DNA of 64,000 nucleotides. Origin: Morinoia aosen. Lineage: Eukaryota; Arthropoda; Malacostraca; Amphipoda; Talitridae. A program made the translations under genes and the position numbers. The stretch is taken from the NCBI GenBank assembly GCA_030386875.1, contig CM059558.1, forward strand, positions 13,271,752-13,335,751. Reading direction: 5' to 3'. Below are positions 12,213 through 23,958 of the stretch, one piece after another. Every line of letters begins with the position of its first letter. Position 1 is the first letter of the stretch. The notes beneath the pieces were generated by a model. The model saw nothing but the letters and a program-made list of their open reading frames with translations, was not told where the DNA came from and ran no database searches.

Positions 12213-13249
12213 TGGGTTATCACTTCTATTAAGCGTTCTATGGAAACGTGATTATATGGAATAAAATGATATATTATCTGGAGTATCTGCCTTGAACATA
12301 CACAGGACTGATGAAATACGGATTTTTAGAAGGGAATGAACAGCAAAAATGGATTATTTTACTATGATCATAGTTCAAATTTAATATATGAGCCTTTCTT
12401 TGAGGCTCTCCATCTGCTCAAGACCAGAAAACTTGAGATTATTTCTTCTTAGACTTTTGCTGAACAGCAATTAGAAGAGCCAAAATTATTTTATTTTAGG
12501 TATAAACATCCTGAGTGCATGGAGAGCCGCTATATGACCACTGAAGAAAATTAGTTTTTTATTTATTTCGTTTATAGTAAAAAATTTTAAATCGAACTAT
12601 AGAATGTAATTATTTTCACGGGTACCAACAAATGGTCCTTCTATCTCAGACACAGTTTCAGCTGGCAGTTTCAGTACAGGAAAACGTTACTCGTCGAAAT
12701 ATGCGCTTTTTGGTCAAATAAATTGGTCCCATTAGAGTATCGTACACTATCGTACTACAAATAACGTTAGTCAGCCGTGTGATCCAGTTAAGATAATTAT
12801 TCCAGTTATGTCGCGACACCATTTTTATTCTATACTTATTATGACCACGACAACTGGGACCTCTAGAAAACAAGAAAATATTTGAAATATCAAATACAAT
12901 ACGGTTCTAAGTTAAATTCTGTCAGTATGTGAAATGAAAATTGCAGTACCGACCTTTGTTTCGTATTCTCACACACGGTAGATACTTTGTGACACGGGGA
13001 CAATGATTTCGTAAAAAAATATTCTAGCCTCTTCCTGAACTTGATAGGCTCTAGTCCACTATCGAACCATGTTTAGAGGGACAAGGAGAGATCATTTGGA
13101 TTTTATTGCTTTACATTTACGGCTCCGTCTATCAAAGTCTCATTCTTCCTTTGTTCGAGCAGGGACAAGCAACGCACGTTTGTTGTTTATTATCGCGCAC
13201 ACATTCATGCCTCTCGTGTCTCCAGTAGACTAGCGCTCGTGAACGGTTC
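12213..13249. other. Intergenic sequence
   Basis: No array, hairpin or supported coding exon was seen. Confidence 0.4.
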
Positions 13250-13595
13250 ACAACAGCATCGTTTGAATGAAAGTAGACAGTTCGCGCTGCATGTTGGAGC
13301 CGCGACGACAAAACTTCAAGCAAACTAATATTAATGAATGACAGACTACAGCACCATTTCTTGTAAACAGTTCCTGTTGCGTGTTACAGCCACGACGACA
13401 ATTTTTCAGTAAACCCACAGTTATGAAGGCTGCTTCACTACAGCATTATTTGAATGCTGGTAAACAATTTTGCGAGTTTCAGTCACGGCAATTATCCAGT
13501 AAACTCACATTTATGAACGCTGCACTACAGCATCATTTGATTGACGGTAAACAGTTCGCGTCGCGCGGTCTAGTCACGACGACAAAAAGAAGTAA
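13250..13595. repeat. ~85-95 bp tandem repeat, 4 diverged units
   Basis: Each unit carries CTACAGCATCATTTGAAT, GTAAACAGTTCGCG, CACGACGACAA and TTATGAA blocks. Open frames on both strands here are short and repetitive. Confidence 0.75.
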
Positions 13596-13754
13596 ATAAA
13601 GCGGCTGTTAAGACAGCGATCGAAGGTCACATGCACGGGGTAAATAACATCTCCAAGGTCTCGATCACATCCCTGTTCCTCCTCTGCCTGCGCTGCCGCC
13701 GCCGCCTCGGAAATTGTGCCATAGTAACGGCCTTGTGATGGTGTGACTCTGCCA

Positions 13755-14015
13755 CTCGTTGTGTTTACGTCGGGTGCAATGAGGTAATTCTGAAGTGAAG
13801 TTGACACAAATTGCACAAGTATCTTCTGAAGTGAGGTTGTTACAAGTTTACAAATTACATTCAGTCCTCATCGTGTTTATGTTAGATGCGATGAGTTAAT
13901 TCTGATGTGAGGTTGTTACAAGTTACACTAGTATCTTTTGAATGAAGGTTGTTACATTTTACATTCATTTATCATCGTGTCTATGTTGGGTGCAATGAGG
14001 TAATTCTGAAGTTAG
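13755..14015. repeat. ~108 bp tandem repeat, ~2.3 units
   Basis: GGGTGCAATGAGGTAATTCT and GAGGTTGTTACAAGTT blocks recur at about 13770, 13880 and 13985. Confidence 0.75.
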
Positions 14016-14745
14016 TCTGTGCCCAAGCACTACTATCTAAAGGCATCTTGGAGCACTCTTAGTGTTGAAAATATAATTTTCGTAACCTGTTGTTAGGAAA
14101 TTAGACTAGATAAGTTTATTCAAGGCTCTCTAACCTCAACTAAGGTGGTCTAAATAGAGGCACCGCAAACGGAAATCGTTCCTCTCGGTTCATCTCACAT
14201 CCCCAAGAAACGCTTCAAGTTGTTTCTTTTTTCACTAAGTAAACATTTTTTTGGCTCTGAAAAACTTGCCTTTGGGACATAAGCCATCCTGTAACAATTT
14301 AAATCAAACTACCCCATGCTCGAAAAAATTAGTTTCGGATTGATTACATTATCGAAGTGAATTCTCGTGGATTTGCTGTTTGTGGTTGTAAGGTTCTTTC
14401 TAAAACTGCAGATAAACCTCGATAGGAGCAAATACTCCTTAAAGTGGTATAAGACAAAAAGCGGCTTTTTCATGCTCATCATGAAAATTTGAGATTATTT
14501 TTTATCGTAGAATACACTCCTATATTGCATAGAACGGTGATGTCTGCCTGATATTTAATACGATCAAAGACCAAACATTTTAAATACACAGAGGATAATC
14601 ATCAAACTAAAAGTTATTCAACTCTGAAATCTCTACTGATCGAAATATCTGGAGAATAAATACGGTTCCAGAACGAAGTTTTCTTCCTTGGCTACAGCCA
14701 CATTGGTAGCACATGTTGGCTATCCTCAGCACTATCTATTGGAGA

Positions 14746-14900
14746 GTTAAATTTTGACTCTCCTAAGAACATTATCCTCTCATTCTGGTGTTCCTCAAAA
14801 TTGAATACAAAAACTGATGAGTTAAATCTTGACTTTCATCGTAAAATCATTCTCTCAGTCTTCTTTGTGTTCCTCAAAATTGAATCCAAAAACTGTTTTA
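14746..14900. repeat. Two-unit ~77 bp tandem duplication
   Basis: GAGTTAAATTTTGACT, ATTCTC and GTTCCTCAAAATTGAAT followed by CAAAAACTG each occur twice in register. Confidence 0.8.
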
Positions 14901-17900
14901 AACAACACATTCGTGAACGCGTTATTGACGTGTCGAGAAAACATAAGAGACACGGAAAGGAGCGTTTATCATAGACGCACACCACTGTAGCATGATACCG
15001 ATGACAATTCACAATCCTAATTTTTGCTAACATATGAAACTAAAAAAAAAACGCTCAACGCTTACGTAGGTTAAAGTGTCATGTTTTCCAAGGACAAGTC
15101 ATGGTTTCCACAAAAATAATTAGGGTGGAGTACCTTTAAGTTCTTGTTCGTATACGCTGCTATCCTAGCCAATTTCTGACGGATGATACAATTTCTACAC
15201 TTCATATGCATTATCGCTATCAAGAAATTAAAAATTTTGGCGTTAGACTGAAGCATACAATTGCAATAATGAATAATATTTGTTAGATTGTAATTATATT
15301 AGTGACTCTAATAATGTTTGTGAAATAGCACTGACAATATACTAATCTCTCATTGATTCAAAATGTTATGATAACAAAAATAGCGCTGCCTACTTATTCA
15401 ACTGAACAAAGGCTTAGCCAGTTGCCAAGCTTACTCGAGGGACCTTTAATTGTCAAAAGGTAAGACTGCAATTTGTACGACAACATCACGCGCTGCCGTG
15501 TTGCACCATTCAAGGTTGTTACTACGCTACCAGATGAACGATGTGTACTATCGCGCGGTGTCAGATGTTCGAGAGCTTGCGAGAATGCAACAGCGTGCGT
15601 TCGACGCTTGCATTTGTACACGATTTCCCATTCCAGTGTAATTCTTCTGAATGAAATGTTTTCTCGGATTGCAAATACATCACAAGTAATGGAGTGACTA
15701 GTATTTAAAAGAAAAAATTTGTATATTTAAAATTTGAATATGGAATGCTTCTATAACTTACCAAATTTATGAAGTGGAAATTAGTCTGCATTCATAACCA
15801 AACGCATTGGCTGGGCATTTTAGACATATTTTTATATAATTATAAGAACTCATTAAACGATAAATAGAAGTTAGACTCAATCTCATTTATCAATAATCAT
15901 TTAGTACAAGCATGTCAAATGAAAGTTATGTTTTCAGTGCAAATCTTCTCAAATTATGATAATGTTTTCACTAGGCCTACATTAGTTTTTTTTAATTTTC
16001 ATTGCTGATAAACTTTTGTAAGTTTTTTGTAATACATTGTTGGAAAAATTAAACTTTAATACGTAGAAAAAGAAAGTTCAACAAGTTTGTTAGCTGTGAC
16101 TGCAATTATTAGCTAAACTGATTTTTGTAAGTCAATGAAACCGTTATGCCATTCATTGGCCGTGCAGCTCTACTTAACACCAAAATTGAAAGACTTCACG
16201 AGTGAATGCTTACCTCAATGTGAAGACAATGGCACTTATTTGTTGGTTTTATATTTTCATCAATGCACCACTCATGCTTTCAACAGAATATTTGCGTACG
16301 GAAATTATAACTCACATCTGTAGCACTGCACCGTAAACTTAGCTCACTCGACTGTGTCTAACATCTACTGCACGCCTAGAGGATCATTTTAAGGAAAAAA
16401 ATACGCTGTCGTGCGTTGGTGATATATATCTGTTTTTATGTATGTTACTGCACTGTTTTTTGACAGATTTAACATGTTATTATTGAAATGATACAAATGC
16501 ATGATTAACATATACAGCATAAATTTCACAAATTGATAGAAGCATAAAATAGACATCATTTCACTTGTCACCAGTATCGTCTCAAACTGCCCATCACGAT
16601 CATAAAAATAAGAACCAAATTAAATTCATATTCCCTTGCTAAAGTAAAATTCCATCTTTATGCCGAACACATACGCTTCATTGGAATTAAGTCTTGGAAC
16701 TCGATGTCCTTTGAAATCCTTAAGAAAAACTGTTACTGATTCAAAAAAACCATTGGGCATTATTTCTTTCTCAGTTTTGATTAATCGAAAAGTTAAGAAA
16801 TAACCGCATTCTCTATTCCATGGTTCTAACTCATCCCATTGCTGGGAAATTTAATTACCCTAAATCAATTTTGGAATAAGCAGTCAGTTCTCACGTGCAT
16901 CACAACCTAATTTAGTTCACTGAATTTTTTTATTTTTCATGCTCTTACTCTCACCAATTCTTCACAGTCAGTCTAACCCACCTTTAAGTAGAATGATTTG
17001 GATGAAATTAATTTGTAAACTTAAAACTAAAGCTTTCATATATGGCCTCTAGAAATAACTGAACTTAGTGCTGCTCACAAGAAGTTATCTCATATGTTCT
17101 TATACCTCAAGAAGCTATATTTTAAACAATTTAAACAATTTAAACAATTTATTTACCACAGGTGATACAGAGGTAGAATTTTACTTAAGTCTAGTACAAT
17201 GGTCAAATTTGAGTATAGCTACCTGTGGGCCCGAATAAGTTCAGCGACTTCTAGGGCATCCTACCATCACGTTATTCTAGGGTGTACAAAAGTTTAACCT
17301 AGTTCACTTAACCTAGTTTCGCATTAGACTGATCATTGAGATAATTAACTCGATATTTTATGCTGTATTTTACAGTATAGGTCAAGTCGGCTATATTTAA
17401 CAGTATGTTCGATAAAACGATTCAAGAACAGAGAGAAGATTGGTTATGGTACACAAGGCAAGTTACATTATGACATTATCATTAGTTACATGTAGGAGGC
17501 AAGATTTCGACACGGTGATCTTACACGACTAGTATTCTGATAGTTAAGTTGTAATAGTTCTAATTAATGCTTTACTGTGTGTACCAATTTATTTTTTGAT
17601 TTCTTAAATTGAGTCGCCGTATACTACACATTTTTGTTCGAATGAGCCGCGCCATGGAGTTGTATGGCGACATATGACAACGACTTCACACATGCTTGCC
17701 AGCTGTGGTAGATGCCAGACGTTCCCTGGCTATTTAGTCCACGGCGCATTACTCTGCCATAGCGCGGGAACACAGTAACTACCCAGTAGCAGAGGGTGTA
17801 GTGTCTGTGTGTGGTAGTAAGCGCTACGTTCGTACGTTGATTTACTCATTGTTTCATAACAAAAGATACATATAGGATACCAGTGAAAACTAAGATGTAT

Positions 17901-18630
17901 CTCTAACGTGACAAGCTGAGTGGTAATGTTTTTCTTTAGATTTTGTGTTCATGTGCTAAAAATTGCGTCCAAGGATGGCATTCGAGTAAACCACGTGGTG
18001 AATGAGATCGTGCTTGTCAGGATCACCATAGCGACCGCACATGGATCATGGTAGACACATAGGTTCAGTTGTGGATTGTTACTCGTGTGAGCAGCTGTTA
18101 AATCGAACACCTGTTAAATCTTTTTCAGTGGTTGGACTAGCCTCGGAATTTCTAATTGTTGATAGATGTGTGTTTTGCTTGTTCTAGGATATTATTCATG
18201 TTATTTTACAAGTGTTTCGGGTATCCGCTTCAAGTTAAAATGAGGGAGATGTGTCTATTTTTCATATTTGTATCCAATTATTTGTTAGGCTAGGCTTGTC
18301 TCACTGACGTGTAATTCAGACAAAATAGTGGAAATGAGAAGTGAATGAATTTAATTTATCTTATTGTATTATATTGATTTACTCACATATTGATTTACTC
18401 ACATATTGATTTACTCACTTGCACATATCGGTAAGTTAATGTCTGAACGCGTCATCTTTTTTCAATTACGTTTTTACAGCATTATTTGAATTGGAATGTG
18501 AGTGTGTTTTTGTGCACATAGATCTTCAAACTGATATTTGAAAAAAATGTTAAGAAACGAAATCACTTGAAATTTTCTGCACTATAGAAGAAAACCAAGC
18601 TCAAAAGTTAAGTTTCATTTAATTTGGAAT
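14901..18630. other. Long gene-poor stretch
   Basis: Only simple repeats stand out: TTTAAACAAT three times near 17130-17155 and an 18 bp ATTGATTTACTCACAT-type unit at 18373-18425. A GC-richer block at 17640-17835 and overlapping short frames at 15394-15697 show no recognisable protein. The 17.7 kb block could hold a promoter or 5' exon of the downstream + gene, but I have no direct support for that. Confidence 0.35.
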
Positions 18631-18631
18631 A

Positions 18632-18886
18632 AGATGAACACGTTGAACGCGACGTGTTGAACCTAATATATTTAACCTACATATAAATTCGATATTTAAC
18701 CTAAATATAAAGTCAATTGTAGCTAACTATTTTGAAAACAGCAAACATGAACTGGATCGTGCCTTCATTTTGCTTCGATTAGGCATTTTTGAAAATTGAG
18801 TTCGTGACTACTGGTCGGTCAGCAGGATTAAGGGAATTGCCTCCGTGGCCACCGGTGGCCCACGCCGCGACCGACCGTGTTAAATT
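18632..18886 (+). mobile_element. MITE family B copy (diverged)
   Basis: It shares the family core seen five more times in this window: AAAGTCAATTGTAG, ACATGAACTGGATCGTGCC, the TGGTCGGTCAGCAG block and GACCACCGGTGG-like CCACCGGTGG, ending near CGCGACCGACCGTGTTAAA. This copy has an extra internal duplication of TTTAACCTA..ATATAAA at about 18668-18712. No coding was found. Confidence 0.75.
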
Positions 18887-19074
18887 TCAGGTTCACATGA
18901 CACACGTTAGGTCTACACGTGTAGATTAGTACTTCTCTACACGTGCAGATTCGTGCTCCACGTGCACACTCGTTCAGAAAATATCATCGATGCTCAATTT
19001 ATTTCATCGTGACAGTGTGGTATGAATATTGTGTTAAAAGTGCGGCATTTTTTTAGCTGCCAAAATCTGACGAA

Positions 19075-19490
19075 TATAGTGTACCATTCGTAGCTCAGAA
19101 TTATAGTACGAATCTCTGTCGTGTACCGTTCGTAGCTCAGAATTGTGGTACGAATTTCTGTCGTGTACCGTTCGTAGCTCAAAATTATGGTACGAATCTC
19201 TATCGTGTACCGTTCGTAGCTCAGGATTTTTGGTACGAATCTCTGTCGTGTACCATTCGTAGCTCAGAATTGTGGTACGAATCTCTGTCGTGTACCGTTC
19301 GTAGCTCAGAATTATAGTACGAATCTCTGTCGTGTACCGTTCGTAGCTCAGAATTGTGGTACGAATCTCTATCGTGTACCGCTCGTAGCTCAGGATTTTT
19401 GGTACGAATCTCTTTCGTGTACCGTTCGTAGCTCAGAATTGTGGTACGAATCTCTGTCGTGTAGCGTTCGCCACTTAAAATTAAGGTACG
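19075..19490. repeat. 42 bp tandem array, ~10 copies
   Basis: The unit is CGTGTACCGTTCGTAGCTC, then AGAATTGTGGTACGAATCTC and TGT. It is 42 bp, so a minus-strand frame stays open and repeats a 14-residue Ser-Tyr-Glu-Arg-Tyr-type peptide. Two units carry a GGATTTTTGG variant with a one-base shift, and the frame breaks outside the array, so I do not call a gene. Confidence 0.9.
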
Positions 19491-21004
19491 AATTATGTTC
19501 ATGCGAACTGATGTACAGAAGCCAGATTTTAAAGAATTTCACGTCGTCATAGCGACATGGTCACCAGTGAAACGTCTCTCAGCTTAGCTACACCATGTGT
19601 TTTTTTTCTGCCCCAATCGGCTGTTGTTCGTTTTTTATGCTTAAAACCGCGCATCTGGCAACATCGCAGTATTGTCATACTCGTATTAACAATTTTGAGC
19701 GCATTTTTTAAAGCTGAAACTTGAGGTTAAGGGCTTGGAAAAGACAGCATGTGGATCGGCTAAGAAGAATTTTTACCGTTATTACGACCTAAATGTTTAT
19801 TAAGGAATCCGGCATCTGAAATCTAAATTCAAACGATACCGATCCCTTGTAAACGAAACGACGATGCATTCCTAAAATTATTCAGTAACACTGGCGCCAT
19901 CTACCTCGGCTTCTCTCGTCAGAAAATGAAGTCTGCTTTTGCTTCCATGAAATTAATTCAATGAGTATATATCTCTCTCCGAACTTTTCCATAGTCTATT
20001 AAAGGTTTTGCGCTCTGAATACGTTTTAAATTCACATCATGCAAATATCATCAATCACAATGTTTAATGTGTATTCCGGGGGTGTACAGTACGTGCCAGA
20101 AATCGCGCGCCATTCCGGCTTTTATAAAAATACACATGTATATCCATTTTATCGATCATATACATAAGAGCTGCTCAAATTGTCCACCGCATCAATTCTT
20201 GTACTGATAGTTCCTCTCACATATCAGATTTAATCTGAAACCTAAAAGAAGAAGTACGTACAAATTATCGCGTGGCGTGCGACTTCTGGGACAACGTGTA
20301 AATTTGAATTTACAAAGTCCAGGGACAAAGAGCTCTGTCACCATGCATTTTAAAGCTGACTTATTGGACCGAAATGCCGTTTCGTAATCGCTGCTGAAAG
20401 CACTCACCGGTTTCTAAATTTCATTCGTAAATTATTGTATGTAACTAGAAACTTCAAATTACTCATTATTTGAAGCTGAGTTAGTTCTTTTAGTGAGCGT
20501 AACCTAGCGCGTGATGAAGTTACGAAAATAACGACTGATTTTTGAAAAATTTACTGATTTCCGAAAAATCGACTGATTTTCAAGAAAAAACTCAACGTTT
20601 GCTTGAATTAAACAAATAATTTCCTCGGGTTAAAATGGAGACATTCGAATTTTGTAGATTCAATGGTTCAGAAAAAAAATGTAGGTATCGATGAGTGATT
20701 ACAGCAGTGGTCTTAAAATGGCGCCCCAGTCAGTACATACTAGAGCTTCAACGTTAGTCTCTGGTGCGTTGTGTGCACGTGAATGGTGCAAACCGTTGGA
20801 TATATTTATTACTAAAAATCAAGTAATAACTTTAACCTAATATTTTTCTCATATTTTATGGTAAAAAACAAACCGACAAAAAGTAAAAAAACTTTGGAAA
20901 TTGCTTAGGAATGATGATTCTATGATATATAGCGGATAAAACCTATTGATGTTCTCATATTTTGTAGTCAAAAACAAACCAACATAAAAATAAAAATTGC
21001 ATAG
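19491..21004. other. Intergenic sequence
   Basis: There is a small duplicated AAACAAACC(G/A)AC block at about 20870 and 20973. Otherwise nothing recognised. Confidence 0.4.
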
Positions 21005-23081
21005 AAGTGAAAATTCTACGAGTACATCACGAGTGATTTCAGTTGAGTTTACCGTACTCTCGAAGGCATAGAATCGAAAACTGTTTTGACTGCGATTCGG
21101 AGGGTCGTTCGAAATTTTTTGACAATCTTAAAATTAATGGCATTTAACTTAATGTTTGGTATTTATACACTTACTAACAACTTTTAAATTTATATTTGAG
21201 TTCAATATTAAACTTCAAGTTAACCTATCGCAGTCGACGCGTTTAAAGAAGCATATTCAGACATTTCGCGACCTCTGTGAGCATGCCCCTAGGCTGACGC
21301 ATGATGCTCTAGCTGGTCGCGGAAGCGAGTCGCAGCTTCCGTAGTACAGTCGCTCTCCGTTTTCTTTGTGCTACAGAAGTCGGCAGAAAATATTTTAAGT
21401 TTAAAGTGGCCCATAGATGATCAATTTAATTGTCAATATCATTGACTCTGTATATTGATGAAATGTTTTTTGCCCACTAAGTCAATTAATTGACGGTTAA
21501 TTAATCAAAAGCGCTGTTCACCGCGTTTTTGCGGATACTTTGGTCGGTTTCGTTAGATTGGAAGAAACAAAATTGAAAAGCTATCTTTACTGCTTGACAA
21601 CATTCTTATATTTTATAACAAGCGGGGAAAAATACAATTGTACTAAAACATTTCAACTCATACGCCATAGTCTAGTTTAAATAAAGGTAGTGAAACCAGC
21701 AAAATAGTGGTCATTGTTACAGATACGTAAATGAACAATTTACCAGGTGGTACGCATATGTACCAATACGTAGTGAACGTGTTAAGCCATAACGGCTCCA
21801 CGTGCCACATATGGCACACTCACTGAAAATACTGACAATTTATTTATTGTCGAAATCGAGCCCTAATGTAATTTTTGAAGCCTTCTACCGGACGGCAGTT
21901 CCGTCCCCATTCTGACGTTGGTGATAACCTGATTCCAGCGTCAGTCCAACGGCAGTGGTTGTGATATTGAGAATATGAGTAAAAAATTAGGGCCGTTAAG
22001 GGTAACTAACAAAAAAAATACGACTCAATATTAATAGTGTCTGCGCCTATAAATTTAAATGCGACGCTTACCCTCTGAATTTCATTTTTTAGCGGTTAAG
22101 CTAGCCCTATGAATTTCATGTTTTAGCGGTTACGCTAGCCCTATGAATTTCATGTTTTAGTGATTAGCTCTAAGTAGTTTTTTTCGGATATGCAGTGCAG
22201 GGTATCGCGAAAAAGTACTTTTTGATGCTCCGTACTCATGTTTTGCATTGATGTAGGTGTTCATCATGTGTACCATTGTGTTCATTGAGAGAGATACGAG
22301 TTAAATGAACCAAAACAAATAATATCAAATTGAGAAAATTGAATGCTTAAGGAAACTTAGTTGCACCTGAAGTAAAATAGAAAATGCATGAGTAATCATA
22401 AGCCAAAGGGTGAGTACATCTTGGGGCGCTCTATATTTCTGTGTGGTTTTAGAGCATATTTCAAGAACATCTTCCTTCATTTACTTCTGCAGGAACTGAA
22501 CCCTAGTGATGGTGAATCTTGCTAGATTGAATCTAAAATAAAATCATAGTGTAAATTTCTTTTTGGCTTGTTTAACTTCCTCTCAGGGGAAGAGGTAGAA
22601 CTATTCTTTCTGTGAGAATTACCGCTCCCTATAGGAATATGCGAGGTCCCGAGCTGAAGGTAAAGTAAGCCTCCCTTTGGTAAAAGCACTACCATCTGGT
22701 TTTGGTTACGTATGAATACAAATGTAGTGTGAGACCACAGTTGGGTCACCAGGTGGTCAGCATGCCAATTAACGCTCCCAGGAGTAAAATGTGAGGTCCC
22801 ATGCTGAAGGTTAAAGTAAGCCATCCTTTTGTAAAAGTAACATTATCTGGTTTTGGCTTCGTTTGAATAGAAATGCAGTGTGTGACAACAGACGTATCAA
22901 CAGGTGGTCAGCATGTTGATGAGCGAGTTTGGCAGAGACAGCCGGTGTTCAATGTATGAGAAATAGACAATTTGAATTAGACCCATCGAATCACAGTCAA
23001 AACCGTTTTGGATTCTATGGCTTATTGCCTTCGAGGTAGCGGCAAACTCAACTGAAATCATTTATGATATAAAATTATCAC
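21005..23081. repeat. ~100 bp inverted repeats enclosing ~1.9 kb
   Basis: The left arm (about 21005-21110) and the right arm (about 22977-23081) are inverted copies. They share GATTTCAGTTGAGTTT, CTCGAAGGCA, ATAGAATC and GTTTTGACTG. They may be the ends of a composite or non-autonomous element, or two independent inverted insertions. The interior has a 34 bp repeat at 22080-22165 (GCTAGCCCTATGAATTTCAT), SINE-like fragments and no recognised transposase. Confidence 0.6.
22566..22834 (+). mobile_element. SINE-like family, two 5' fragments in tandem
   Basis: Two partial copies of the family head occur at about 22580-22690 and 22765-22855. Each contains GCTCCC, GAGGTCCC, GCTGAAGGT and AAGTAAGCC, followed by TTTTGTAAAAG and CTGGTTTTGG. 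The repeated head suggests a duplication of an already truncated copy. Confidence 0.55.
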
Positions 23082-23199
23082 CCCTCGGGATAAATTTTCA
23101 AGGAAATATTTCCTTTTTACTATTCACATTTTCTGTGCTAGATCTCTAACTGCACGGTCAATGCTCGGGCACGGAAATGCGTGACGTCAGTCCCAAAGC

Positions 23200-23345
23200 G
23201 TCCATTTCCGATGAGTCTTCATCCAAAGAACATGTGTATGAGCATCTTTAAAATGATTCATCCTTAGCCTAGTGAACTGTAAATGAGTCTACATCCGTGT
23301 TAATGATTCATCCTCAGCCTGGTCAACTGCAAGTGAGTTTACATC
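23200..23345. repeat. ~60 bp tandem repeat, 2-3 units
   Basis: GAGTCT(T/A)CATCC, AATGATTCATCC and CAGCCTGGTCAACTG-like blocks repeat in register. Confidence 0.65.
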
Positions 23346-23384
23346 CAAGCTTGGCGGCTGCAAGATTGTTTAATGAAAAGTTCC

Positions 23385-23745
23385 CTCTGGGGAAAAGAAT
23401 ATACTCATCTATGGGAATGAGCACTCATATGGGGAAAACATGAGGTCCCAAGCTAATAGGTAGGCTATTTTGTTGAAATATAAAAGTTTATTTTTGTTTA
23501 CATGAAATCTTTTTTGGCTCTCTACTGTTCGGTCTTTCAGCACCTTCTTCTTCAAGTTTCATCTTGTTTAATACTCCTAATTTTCCTTCCTAAATGAAAT
23601 TTCTATGCTCAAGGATTTTGTGTGAGAACCAACTTTGTGCACCGATTACGCGTACCCTTAACTCTATACTGAATGGTGCCTTCATCTTTTTTTTCGAACA
23701 CCTTTTTTGCGTTTAGGGAGGTAAAAAATTAACTCACAACTCAAA
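23385..23745 (+). mobile_element. SINE-like family copy, diverged, near full length
   Basis: It retains, in order, the CTCTGGGGA head, ATGGGAAT, GAGGTCCCAAGC, TAGGTAGGC, the TCTACTGTTCGGTC and CAGCACCTTCTTCTTCAA blocks, TACTGAATGGTGCCTTC and AGGGAGGTAAA. It lies about 150 bp upstream of the putative acceptor of the TGIF-like gene. Confidence 0.65.
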
Positions 23746-23871
23746 AGATATCCCTTCTTAATCAGTTCAACTTACAGATAAGTCCTCAGTGAGTTTTTTC
23801 TGAATCGTAAAAAAAGTAGCAAACTTTTATGACCATACATGATTTTTATTTTTAAGCTAATTGAGAATTGT

Positions 23872-23958
23872 CTCTATTACCTTTCATTTTTATTTCAGAC
23901 AGTATTTTAATTGTTTATGATTTTGATGTAGCTTGTCTTTTTTACACAATTAAATAAC
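23872..23958 (+). promoter_or_regulatory. Putative 3' splice site and 5' UTR before the TGIF-like start codon
   Basis: A pyrimidine-rich run ends in TATTTCAG at 23891-23898. The exon that follows carries an in-frame TAG at 23929-23931, then the first ATG at 23959. This supports 23959 as the start codon and implies an upstream non-coding exon that I could not locate. Confidence 0.45.

Noticed and set aside
15394..15697. Overlapping open frames on both strands
   Set aside because: None shows domain-like content or splice-site support, and three mutually overlapping frames argue for chance.
19221..19502. 93-codon minus frame with 14-residue repeats
   Set aside because: It is a by-product of the 42 bp array.
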